Source of the DNA: Synergistaceae bacterium
GTDB taxonomy: Bacteria; Synergistota; Synergistia; Synergistales; Synergistaceae
Direction: 5' to 3'
Assembly: GCA_031289775.1 (NCBI GenBank)
Contig: JAITOY010000047.1
Span: 1-64,000 of the forward strand
Length of the DNA stretch: 64,000 nt
Under the pieces are notes generated by a model, which did no database searches, had not been told where the DNA came from, and worked only from the letters and a program-made list of their open reading frames with translations. Below are positions 7,690 through 14,702 of the stretch, piece after piece. A program made the position numbers and the translations under genes. Position 1 is the first letter of the stretch, and each line of letters starts with the position of its first letter.

Positions 7690-7775
7690 GCACATTCCAA
7701 TTTTGAGTCAAATATAAAGTATCTTTGAGACTCAAAATTGGAATTAGACGTCTATAGTATGTTTTCGCGGCGTTT
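7690..7775. repeat. 86-bp direct repeat, copy 2 (right of toxin-antitoxin unit)
   Basis: An exact 86-bp copy of 6848-6933, in the same orientation, 842 bp downstream. It starts 20 nt after the PIN toxin stop and ends 10 nt before the stop of the minus-strand PII-like gene. Identity stops abruptly at both ends (GCACATT... to ...GCGGCGTTT), which argues against accidental similarity. Confidence 0.9.
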
Positions 7776-7785
7776 CTGACGGGTT

Positions 7786-8529
7786 TTATCCTTTTGCTTC
7801 CGCGCCTTCGGCGTGTTGGCCGCTCATGGGGCCTATCCCCTCTATTTCGTCTACGGGCAGCGAAAATATGAACCCCCGCGCTTCTGTATTCAGGCCGCTG
7901 CTTTTGGTAATCGCCCGCATTATGTCGTTTTTCCGCTCGCGGGTCGCGAGGATCGCGACTATGTCCTTTTCGAGCTGCGCCGTGATGCCGAGGAACTTGG
8001 CGTCGTCGCGCGTGTCGAGCTTCCTTCCGTGGAGAACCGTGCCTCCCGTGGCGCCGGCCGCTCGCGCGGACTCCATCAGTTCGCCCGCGTGCCCCTCGCC
8101 GACGACCGAGACGATAAGGTCGAATTTTGACGGGCTTTTGGCGTTTTCCAATTCTTCACCCCCTTCTGTTGTGTGCGTTATTGGAGCGTCCTTGACCAGG
8201 ATGTCGAGGACGGATTTGTTGAGGCCCGATACGCGCATTGTGAAGGCTATGCCCTTGCCGGGCTTGCGGAGGTTGAGCTTCGACGACACTGCCGCGAGGA
8301 GCGCCGGCATGGCGTAATCCGTCTCCAGGCACGTGACGAACGATTTGTCTATAGAGTCCAGCCCCAGAAGAGCCATTATCTCCGAGCCGGCCGTTCCCTC
8401 CGCCAGCGCGATGCAGTTGAAGCGCACGCGCTCCGAGCGGAGTATCTCCGCGACTTTCTCAGTCTGAGCCCGGTCGATTACAACGACGAGCGCCTTTATG
8501 CCGCATGGTTTGTACAGGTGGTCATTCAT
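7786..8529 (-). CDS. Tandem PII-like signalling protein linked to DUF1538
   Basis: A 247-residue protein from the ATG at 8527-8529, preceded by GGAGGAG and overlapping the DUF1538 stop. It appears to hold two PII-like ferredoxin-fold domains: residues about 12-105 (IKALVVVIDRAQTEKVAEIL...) and about 135-240 (FDLIVSVVGEGHAGELMESARAAGA..., GATGGTVLHGRK). The second has the classic PII strand and G-A-T-G-G-T turn. Single-domain PII proteins sense ATP, ADP and 2-oxoglutarate or bind other nucleotides and gate membrane transporters. Cotranslation with DUF1538 suggests it regulates that membrane protein. The ligand is unknown. Confidence 0.75.
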   Translation of the reverse strand: MNDHLYKPCGIKALVVVIDRAQTEKVAEILRSERVRFNCIALAEGTAGSEIMALLGLDSIDKSFVTCLETDYAMPALLAAVSSKLNLRKPGKGIAFTMRVSGLNKSVLDILVKDAPITHTTEGGEELENAKSPSKFDLIVSVVGEGHAGELMESARAAGATGGTVLHGRKLDTRDDAKFLGITAQLEKDIVAILATRERKNDIMRAITKSSGLNTEARGFIFSLPVDEIEGIGPMSGQHAEGAEAKG

Positions 8530-10051
8530 CTGAGGACTCCTCCACGTATTCGACAATATCGTCCGCTTCCGGCGCTTCCGTTATCTCCATCTCGGCGGCC
8601 GTGCGCTCCTGTCGCCCGTAGACGAGACCCATGAGCTGTATGGACAGGAGCGGCGTCATGGCCACCATCGCGACGACTCCAAACGCGTCGGTGAGCACGT
8701 TGCCGCCGACGCCCTCGCAGGCGCCCATCGCGAACGGAAGCAGGAACGTCGACGTCATAGGGCCGCTTGCGACTCCGCCGGAGTCGAACGCGATGCCGAC
8801 GAAAATTTTGGGCACAAAAAATGTGAGAGCGAGGGCAAGCGCGTAACCGGGGATCAATATCCAGAATATCGACATCCCGGTGAGCACCCTGAGCATAGCG
8901 AACGCGAGCGACAGCGCCACGCCGAGGGAGAGCGAGAGGCGCATCGCCTTCTGCGATATCGCGCCGTTCGATATCTCCTCGACCTGTTTGTTCAGGATGT
9001 GCACCGCCGGCTCGGCGACGACTATGTAATAGCCGATGATCATGCCGAGCGGGATGAGCGCCCACTTGTACGCCGAGCCGCCTATCTCCGCGCCAAGCAG
9101 GTGGCCGACGGGGATAAACCCGACGTTGACGCCTGTGAGGAACGTCACGAGCCCAGTCACCGTGTAGACGTAACCCACCCCGATCCTCTTGAGCTGGCGC
9201 AAGGTGAATTTCTTCGACACGGCCTGGAACAGCAGGAAAAATATGATGATCGGGATCAGGGCGAGCAGCACCTCGCCGATGAAGTGCGGCAGCCAGCGCG
9301 CGAACTGGATCACTACGTCCTGCATCGTGACGACCTTCACGAGCTCGACCGGCGAATATGTGGCGTCCGTCGGGTTGTAGCCGATGCCGAGGATCATCAC
9401 GGCCAGAACTGGGCCGATACTGCACAGCGCAACGAGGCCGAAGCTGTCCTCCTGCGAGCGGCCGCCGCCCCTCATGGACGAGAGCCCTATGCCTATGGCC
9501 ATTATGAACGGCACGGTTATCGGCCCTGTCGTGACGCCGCCGGAGTCGAAGGCCACAGGGGTGAATTTCGGGGGGGCGAAGAGCGCGACGAGAAAAACCA
9601 CGCCGTAGAAAAAAATCAACATGTGCGACAGCCTTATGTTCAAGAGCGAGCGGAATGCGGCCACGACGAGGAATATGGCGACCCCGAGGGCGACTGTGCA
9701 TATGAGAATCATGTCCGGGACGGCCGGAACCTGCCCGGCGAGCACCTTAAGGTCGGGCTCCGCTACGGTTATGAAAAAACCTATGAGGAACATCACTGCT
9801 ACGAGCAATAGGGCGCTGCGCGACCTCCCGAACTGTCCACCGACCGCGTCGCCCATCGGCATCATGGCCATGTCCGCGCCGAGCGAAAAAAACCCCATTC
9901 CGACTATGAGCATGGCCGCGCCGCCCAGGAACATCATAGTGTCCCCTGTGGACATCGGGACGATGGACACGCTGAGTATAAACACAATGAGCGTGATAGG
10001 CATCACGGACGAGAGCGCCTCGCGTATCTTCTCCTTGAGCTTTTTGTTCAT
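8522..10051 (-). CDS. DUF1538 multi-pass membrane protein
   Basis: A 509-residue membrane protein from the ATG at 10049-10051 (MNKKLKEKI), about a dozen hydrophobic helices. The motif AFDSGGVTTGPITVPF near the middle recurs as AFDSGGVASGPMTSTF near the end, so it is an internally duplicated transporter-like protein with two equivalent half-domains. This matches DUF1538, a family of unknown substrate often encoded with PII-like proteins, as here. The acidic C-terminal tail (EADDIVEYVEESSDE) could contact the regulator. The start overlaps nothing; the MscS gene ends 18 nt upstream. Confidence 0.8.
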   Translation of the reverse strand: MNKKLKEKIREALSSVMPITLIVFILSVSIVPMSTGDTMMFLGGAAMLIVGMGFFSLGADMAMMPMGDAVGGQFGRSRSALLLVAVMFLIGFFITVAEPDLKVLAGQVPAVPDMILICTVALGVAIFLVVAAFRSLLNIRLSHMLIFFYGVVFLVALFAPPKFTPVAFDSGGVTTGPITVPFIMAIGIGLSSMRGGGRSQEDSFGLVALCSIGPVLAVMILGIGYNPTDATYSPVELVKVVTMQDVVIQFARWLPHFIGEVLLALIPIIIFFLLFQAVSKKFTLRQLKRIGVGYVYTVTGLVTFLTGVNVGFIPVGHLLGAEIGGSAYKWALIPLGMIIGYYIVVAEPAVHILNKQVEEISNGAISQKAMRLSLSLGVALSLAFAMLRVLTGMSIFWILIPGYALALALTFFVPKIFVGIAFDSGGVASGPMTSTFLLPFAMGACEGVGGNVLTDAFGVVAMVAMTPLLSIQLMGLVYGRQERTAAEMEITEAPEADDIVEYVEESSDE

Positions 10052-10068
10052 CCAGCCGCCCCTGAATA

Positions 10069-10920
10069 TCATAAATGTACGGCCATCTGCGGGAAGGGGA
10101 TATTTATGCCCTCCCTCTCGAAGCGTTCCTTTATGGCGACGCGGAGGGCGCGCTCTATGGCCCATTGGACGCCTGGGAGGGTTTTAATGATCACGCGCAG
10201 CTGGAGGTCGCTCGCGCCGAACGACGTTATCCCCTGCGTTGCCGGCTCTTCGAGGATGTCTTTTTGGAAGGTCTCCGCGACGCTTTTCGCGCAGTCGTCC
10301 AGAACGGCGAGAGCTTTTGAAATGTCCGTGTCATACGCGACTCCGACCTCCACCAGCGCCACGGAGTAGTTCTTCGTGCTGTTTACGACCTGCGAGATCG
10401 TGCCGTTTGGGATGATGATGAGCCGTCCGTCCGTCGCGCGGAGGCGCGTCACCCTCATGGTGAAGTTCTCGACAGTGCCGGAGAAAGAGTCGATGCCGAC
10501 CCAGTCGCCGATGTTGAACTGGTCTTCTATTATTATAAAAAGGCCGTTTATGAAGTCCCTCAGGATGTTCTGGGCAGCGAGGGACAGGCCGAGACCGACA
10601 ACTCCGATACCGGCCAGGAGCGGCTTGGGGTCGATGCGAAAGTGATCGAGCAGCATGTAGATGAAAAACAAGCCGTTCAAGACGCGGACGCCCTGAAGCA
10701 GAAGCCCGCGAAACGTCTTCACTCTGTGCTTTATCATGCTCCTGCGGGATTCGTCTTTCGCCTGGTTCGCGAACAATCGCTCTATGAACTTGCTTTTGTT
10801 GTGCAACGTTATCAGCAAGTGGTCAAACAAGTACCACAGCAGAACCGTGAAGAGCGGGCGGGCCAAAAAAACGGCCGCGTCCGCGAGGTTTATTTTGTAC
10901 TCCGAAAAGTCGAAACGCAC
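10069..10920 (-). CDS. MscS-family mechanosensitive channel
   Basis: A 283-residue small-conductance channel. GTG at 10918-10920 is preferred as the start because GGGAGGAG lies 7 nt upstream. Membrane helices lie near residues 10-35 and 70-95. The pore helix (GVVGLGLSLAAQNILRDFINGLFIIIEDQF) has the Gly/Ala packing of MscS TM3, followed by the beta domain (GDWVGIDSFSGTVENFTMRVTRLR). Such channels open under membrane tension and release solutes during hypo-osmotic shock. It leads a minus-strand run with DUF1538 and the PII-like protein. Confidence 0.9.
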   Translation of the reverse strand: MRFDFSEYKINLADAAVFLARPLFTVLLWYLFDHLLITLHNKSKFIERLFANQAKDESRRSMIKHRVKTFRGLLLQGVRVLNGLFFIYMLLDHFRIDPKPLLAGIGVVGLGLSLAAQNILRDFINGLFIIIEDQFNIGDWVGIDSFSGTVENFTMRVTRLRATDGRLIIIPNGTISQVVNSTKNYSVALVEVGVAYDTDISKALAVLDDCAKSVAETFQKDILEEPATQGITSFGASDLQLRVIIKTLPGVQWAIERALRVAIKERFEREGINIPFPQMAVHL

Positions 10921-11034
10921 GGACAAACTCCTCCCTCGCTCATGAACCAAGCCGGACTCGAGAAAGTATGACAGAATATCGCCCAGATGGCAATCGACGG
11001 CGGCGTGACCAGGCGAGGCTCTTTGAAAATCGGG

Positions 11035-11062
11035 TTGACAATATACGGCATGTGGATATAAT
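11035..11062 (+). promoter_or_regulatory. Strong sigma-70-type promoter for the nifB-like/mccBA operon
   Basis: A perfect TTGACA (11035-11040) and a perfect TATAAT (11057-11062) are separated by 16 bp. This is the best housekeeping promoter in the window. It points at the structured leader and the radical SAM gene at 11342. Confidence 0.85.
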
Positions 11063-11341
11063 TTATATGATATATTAACCTATGTAATTAATAGGTTATT
11101 ATGCGTCAGCGAGAAAGGGTGCGTCATTTATGCGGAGGCCAAACGCTTTGGGAGCAGGGACGTTTACGCGCGGCGGGACGCCGCGGCGGTTTCGTTGTTG
11201 TTGCCGCGCGCGACGCGATAGTTCTTTTGGCATTGTGATGATTGTATAAAGACTGCTTTGTAAAATTAATTTTTTCAAGGAGCCAGCCAGTCATCGAAGG
11301 GCTGGTTTTTTAAATGCGCGTTTTGCGGGAGGCGAGGAGGA
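11063..11341 (+). promoter_or_regulatory. Long structured 5' leader with operator-like dyad
   Basis: About 270 nt lie between the promoter and the first gene. Just past the -10 is the dyad TAACCTAT-N7-ATAGGTTA (11076-11098), placed where a repressor would block transcription; Rrf2-family regulators, including CymR, use dyads of this general size. Further on a GC-rich region (11167-11215, GCGCGGC...GCCGCGC) can form a long stem, and the leader ends in an intrinsic terminator at 11283-11311. I do not recognise a known riboswitch: there is no SAM-I, T-box or cobalamin core. An ATG-started 45-codon frame (11101-11238) could encode a leader peptide, but it has no convincing ribosome binding site. 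Confidence 0.5.
11283..11311 (+). terminator. Intrinsic terminator (attenuator) inside the leader
   Basis: CCAGCC and GGCTGG form a 6-bp stem followed by TTTTTT, placed 30 nt before the start of the nifB-like gene and downstream of a strong promoter. A terminator in this position implies conditional read-through, or the 3' end of a small RNA. Confidence 0.75.
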
Positions 11342-12229
11342 ATGGCGTCAAACATGTCTACGGCGGTTTTGGAATCCGGTAAAAAAGTTAGCCAGCTCCA
11401 TCCGTGCTTTGGGGCTGAGGCCCATAATAAATTCGGCAGGCTTCATCTGCCTGTGTCACCGGTCTGCAACATACAGTGCCGGTTTTGCAACCGCTCGTCC
11501 AACTTGGACGAGGAGCGCCCCGGCGTGTCGTCCGGGATATTGAGCCCAGGCGACGCGGTGGACACCGTGAGGCGCGCTCTCGACCTCTGCCCGGAGATAA
11601 CGGTCGTCGGCATCGCCGGCCCCGGCGACACGCTCGCGAACGACTCCGCGCTCGAGGCGTTTCGGGCCGTCCACGACGTATACCCGAACCTCATAAAGTG
11701 CCTCAGCACAAATGGCCTGATGCTGCCCGACAGGGCCGAGGATCTCGTCGAGGCCGGGGTCAGCACCGTGACGGTGACGGTGAACGCCGTCGACCCGGAA
11801 ATCCTGTCCAGGGTGGTCTCGCACATCATCTATCGCGGACGCGTGCTGGAGGGCACTGACATGAGAGTGCTCACGCAGAGGCAGCTCGAGGGTATCCGCG
11901 CCATGAGCGCCCTCGGCGCTATGGTAAAGGTGAACACCGTGCTCATCCCTGGAGTAAACGACAATCACATAGAGGACATCGCCAGAGCGGCGGCGGCGGC
12001 TGGGGCGAATATTTACAATATCATACCGCTCATACCTCAACGCGAATTTATCGGTACCGACGCGCCCGACTGCGACATGCTGCGCGCGGCCAAAGACGCT
12101 GGCGCGAGGCACATCGAGGTCTTTCATCACTGCAAGCACTGCCGGGCGGACGCCTGCGGCATACCGGGCGTGAGCGACTTCTCGCGCAAGCTCTACGGCG
12201 GCGGCATGGAGACGTTTTCTCATGGATAA
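11342..12229 (+). CDS. NifB-like radical SAM protein
   Basis: A 295-residue radical SAM enzyme. The 4Fe-4S/SAM motif CNIQCRFC (Cys42, 46, 49) is followed by ENP-like segments and a C-terminal HCKHCRADACG, close to the CxxCRADAVG signature of NifB, which builds the carbide-containing precursor of nitrogenase cofactor. It lacks the NafY-like C-terminal domain of long NifBs, and no other nif gene is in view. GGGAGG 9 nt before the ATG at 11342 supports the start; an ATG at 11354 is possible. It leads an operon with mccB and mccA, so it may work in sulfur or metal-cluster metabolism rather than nitrogen fixation. Confidence 0.75.
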   Translation: MASNMSTAVLESGKKVSQLHPCFGAEAHNKFGRLHLPVSPVCNIQCRFCNRSSNLDEERPGVSSGILSPGDAVDTVRRALDLCPEITVVGIAGPGDTLANDSALEAFRAVHDVYPNLIKCLSTNGLMLPDRAEDLVEAGVSTVTVTVNAVDPEILSRVVSHIIYRGRVLEGTDMRVLTQRQLEGIRAMSALGAMVKVNTVLIPGVNDNHIEDIARAAAAAGANIYNIIPLIPQREFIGTDAPDCDMLRAAKDAGARHIEVFHHCKHCRADACGIPGVSDFSRKLYGGGMETFSHG

Positions 12230-12235
12230 AAAAAC

Positions 12236-12270
12236 AGAAGGCCGATTCATCCTGGCCTAAAGGGTTAAAG
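12236..12270 (+). repeat. Dispersed repeat family A (GAAAGGCTGATT core), divergent copy
   Basis: AGAAGGCCGATTCATC followed by GGCCTAAAGG matches, with a short gap, the copies at 36608 and 50021. It sits in the gap between the nifB-like gene and mccB. Confidence 0.5.
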
Positions 12271-12311
12271 ATTTAGAGTTTGTCCTGACGAATAACGGGG
12301 AGGCGGAGAGT

Positions 12312-13484
12312 ATGACAGTTGGACGAATGCAATACATCAGCAGCAGGCTTATCCATGGCGGGGTCGACGGAGACAGCCGCACCGGGGCGGTCAACGTCCC
12401 GATCTACCAGACATCGACTTATAAACAGTTAAGGCTCGGGCAGCACTCGGGCTACGAGTACTCGCGCACGGGCAACCCCACGCGGGAGGCGCTCGAGAGG
12501 CTCATCGCCGAGCTGGAGCACGGCCGGCACGGTTTGGCTTTCGCCTCTGGGATGGCGGCCATCACAGCGGTTCTGACGCTTTTTAAAAGCGGCGATAAAA
12601 TTCTCATATCCAGCAACGTATACGGCGGCACGTATCGCGTTCTGGATAAAATCTTCTCAAACTTCGGCATAAATTACGAGATCGTCGAGACCGAAAACCA
12701 ACAAATTTTTGAGGGAAAACTGACGCCAGACGTGAAGGCCGTGTTGGTCGAAAGCCCGGCAAACCCTCTCATGACGGTCACAGACATAGAAAAGGTCTCG
12801 AGGGCGGCCCGGCGCCGCGGGATAATCACCATCGTGGACAATACGTTTCTCTCCCCATACCTCCAGAGGCCGCTCGACCTCGGCGCCGACATAGTGCTCC
12901 ACAGCGCTACGAAATACCTGAGCGGGCACAGCGACCTCGTCGCAGGGCTTATTGCCCTCTCGGACGACGACCTGGCCGAGAGGCTGTACTTCATCCAGAA
13001 CGCGACTGGCGGTATATTGCAGCCCTTTGACTCATTTTTGCTCATAAGAGGAATAAAAACCCTGGGCGTTCGCCTCGACCGCCATCAGGAGAATGCCTTA
13101 TTCGTGGCGGACTGGCTGCAAAACAACGCCGGGGTGGCGCGGGTCTATTATCCGGGCCTGCCGGACGACCCCGGCTACGAGGTACAGCGCCGTCAGGCCG
13201 ACGGCGCCGGCGGTATGCTCTCCTTCGAGCTCGCCGGAGGCTTCGAGCACGAGGCGTTCGTAAACAGCCTCTCCCTCATAACGCTCGGCGAAAGCCTTGG
13301 CGGCGTCGAGTCGCTCATCTGCCAGCCTTCCAGCATGACCCACGCCTCCATCCCCGAGGACATCAGGAGGCGGGTTGGCATCACGGAGAAACTCCTTCGC
13401 CTGTCCGTGGGCATCGAGGACAAGCGGGACATCGCGGCCGACTTGGAGCAGGCGCTGGAGCGGAGCAAGAGGGCCGCGGCGTGA
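12312..13484 (+). CDS. mccB: Cystathionine gamma-lyase / gamma-synthase family PLP enzyme
   Basis: A 390-residue member of the Cys/Met metabolism PLP-enzyme family. The PLP lysine lies in SATKYLSGHSD (about residue 204), with YSRTGNPTR (phosphate grip), VDNTFLSPY and the C-terminal LRLSVGIED all present. Sequence alone does not separate cystathionine gamma-lyase from gamma-synthase. The adjacent MccA-like gene makes reverse transsulfuration most likely: homocysteine plus O-acetylserine to cystathionine, then cystathionine to cysteine, 2-oxobutyrate and ammonia. It overlaps mccA by 4 nt. Confidence 0.85.
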   Translation: MTVGRMQYISSRLIHGGVDGDSRTGAVNVPIYQTSTYKQLRLGQHSGYEYSRTGNPTREALERLIAELEHGRHGLAFASGMAAITAVLTLFKSGDKILISSNVYGGTYRVLDKIFSNFGINYEIVETENQQIFEGKLTPDVKAVLVESPANPLMTVTDIEKVSRAARRRGIITIVDNTFLSPYLQRPLDLGADIVLHSATKYLSGHSDLVAGLIALSDDDLAERLYFIQNATGGILQPFDSFLLIRGIKTLGVRLDRHQENALFVADWLQNNAGVARVYYPGLPDDPGYEVQRRQADGAGGMLSFELAGGFEHEAFVNSLSLITLGESLGGVESLICQPSSMTHASIPEDIRRRVGITEKLLRLSVGIEDKRDIAADLEQALERSKRAAA

Positions 13485-14392
13485 GGTATTACGACGGCGT
13501 AGGCGCGCTGATAGGCAACACGCCGCTCGTAAAACTGAACAACTTAGGCGTGCCCTCGGGCGTTGGCCTGTTCGCGAAGCTCGAACTGTGCAACCCCGGC
13601 GGAAGCGTGAAGGATCGCATTGGCGTGTCGATGCTGCGCGACGCGGAGGAGAGCGGCAAGCTGCGCCGGGGCGGCGCGATCATAGAGGCTACGGCCGGCA
13701 ACACGGGCCTTGGGATAGCGATAGCCGCGCTCGGCAAAGGCTACAGGGTTATTTTCGCCGTGCCGACGAAGTTCTCCGTTGAAAAACTCAGCCTCATGCG
13801 CGCCCTCGGCGCGGAGATAGTGAGCACACCCAGAGAGGGCGGCATGAGGGGCGCGAGGGAAAAAGCCGAAGAGCTGATTCGCGAGATACCTGGCGCTATC
13901 TCTCTCGAACAGTTCGAGAACCCCGCGAACCCCAAAGCCCATTACGAGGGCACCGGGCCGGAGATTTACCGCGACCTCGACGGCAAGATAGACTACTTCG
14001 TCGCCGGCGCGGGAAGCGGCGGAACGTATAGCGGCGTCGTGCGCTGTCTGAAGGAGCGAATTCCCGGTGTCAAGGGAGTTCTCGCCGACCCGGTGGGCTC
14101 GACGATCGGCGGCGGCGAACACGCCGACTACGACATCGAGGGTATCGGCAACGACTTCATCCCGACGACGATGGACTTGAGCCTCGTCGACGAGGTAATA
14201 AAGGTCACGGACAAGGACGCCTTCCAGACATCCGTGCTGATCGCCAGCGCCGAGGGCATCTTCGCCGGGATTTCCTCAGGCGCGGCGCTGCACGCCGCCT
14301 TAACCATCGCAGGCCGCCTCGAATCCGGCAACATAGTCGTTTTGCTGCCCGACCGAGGCGACCGCTACTTCAGCAAGGGGCTTTACCAGTAA
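13481..14392 (+). CDS. mccA: MccA-like cystathionine beta-synthase / cysteine synthase
   Basis: A 303-residue fold-type II PLP enzyme starting at a GTG that overlaps the mccB stop (GTGA). The PLP lysine lies in NPGGSVKDRIG (about residue 43), the substrate loop reads EATAGNTGLG, and the cofactor-phosphate loop GAGSGGT is intact. The segment VPTKFSVEK and the QFENPANPKAHYEGTGPEI stretch resemble Bacillus subtilis MccA more than CysK. It has no CBS regulatory domain. With mccB it would make cysteine from homocysteine. A plain cysteine synthase role cannot be excluded. Confidence 0.82.
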   Translation: MRYYDGVGALIGNTPLVKLNNLGVPSGVGLFAKLELCNPGGSVKDRIGVSMLRDAEESGKLRRGGAIIEATAGNTGLGIAIAALGKGYRVIFAVPTKFSVEKLSLMRALGAEIVSTPREGGMRGAREKAEELIREIPGAISLEQFENPANPKAHYEGTGPEIYRDLDGKIDYFVAGAGSGGTYSGVVRCLKERIPGVKGVLADPVGSTIGGGEHADYDIEGIGNDFIPTTMDLSLVDEVIKVTDKDAFQTSVLIASAEGIFAGISSGAALHAALTIAGRLESGNIVVLLPDRGDRYFSKGLYQ

Positions 14393-14463
14393 AGAGACTG
14401 ACGGACAACGGTTAGCCGCGCTCCGCCGCTGCGCGGACAAAATGAGCAAAATGAGATAAAGCA

Positions 14464-14492
14464 TTGACGTCTGGGCGAGGATCTATTAGAAT
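14464..14492 (+). promoter_or_regulatory. Candidate promoter for the flagellin transcript
   Basis: TTGACG (14464-14469), 17 bp, TAGAAT (14487-14492). It would start transcription near 14500, about 75 nt before a small open frame and 190 nt before the flagellin. I see no sigma-28-type TAAA...GCCGATAA promoter in this gap. Confidence 0.5.
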
Positions 14493-14573
14493 TACGTTAA
14501 ATGACAAATTAGCAAGAAGAGTTTTCCAGTTTTTTTCACAAGGAAGTCAAAGTTTTTAGCGCATGGAGGCGCG

Positions 14574-14702
14574 ATGGCCATGAAAAAATGGTACAGTTAT
14601 GCTGGCGGATGCTTTTATGCTGGGAGATTGCGCTTATCGCCCCGCAAGAGGTATTTTTTGGTTTTTAACCGCGCTCCGGCGGAGATAAAGCCATGCGGGT
14701 AA
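14574..14702 (+). CDS. Possible small protein (42 residues) overlapping the flagellin start
   Basis: An open frame begins ATGGCCATGAAA with GGAGG 10 nt before the second ATG (14580), and ends at TAA 14700-14702, 10 nt into the flagellin gene. The product is basic and aromatic-rich ([20 protein letters not shown]...RKRYFLVFN). No homologue is known to me. A good ribosome binding site plus the overlap suggests a translated leader that could couple to flagellin synthesis. Chance is still possible at this length. Confidence 0.4.
   Translation: MAMKKWYSYAGGCFYAGRLRLSPRKRYFLVFNRAPAEIKPCG

Noticed and set aside
8526-9701. A 391-codon frame in the same strand as DUF1538 but another phase
   Set aside because: Arg/His-rich, low-complexity product typical of a shifted G+C-rich gene; DUF1538 is well supported.
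11101-11238. A 45-codon plus-strand frame in the nifB-like leader
   Set aside because: It could be a leader peptide, but there is no good ribosome binding site and no run of regulatory codons. It overlaps the GC-rich stem, which explains the open frame.
11063-11341. SAM-I, T-box, cobalamin or molybdenum-cofactor riboswitch upstream of the nifB-like/mcc operon
   Set aside because: None of the conserved cores I know could be found; only the terminator and dyads are supported.
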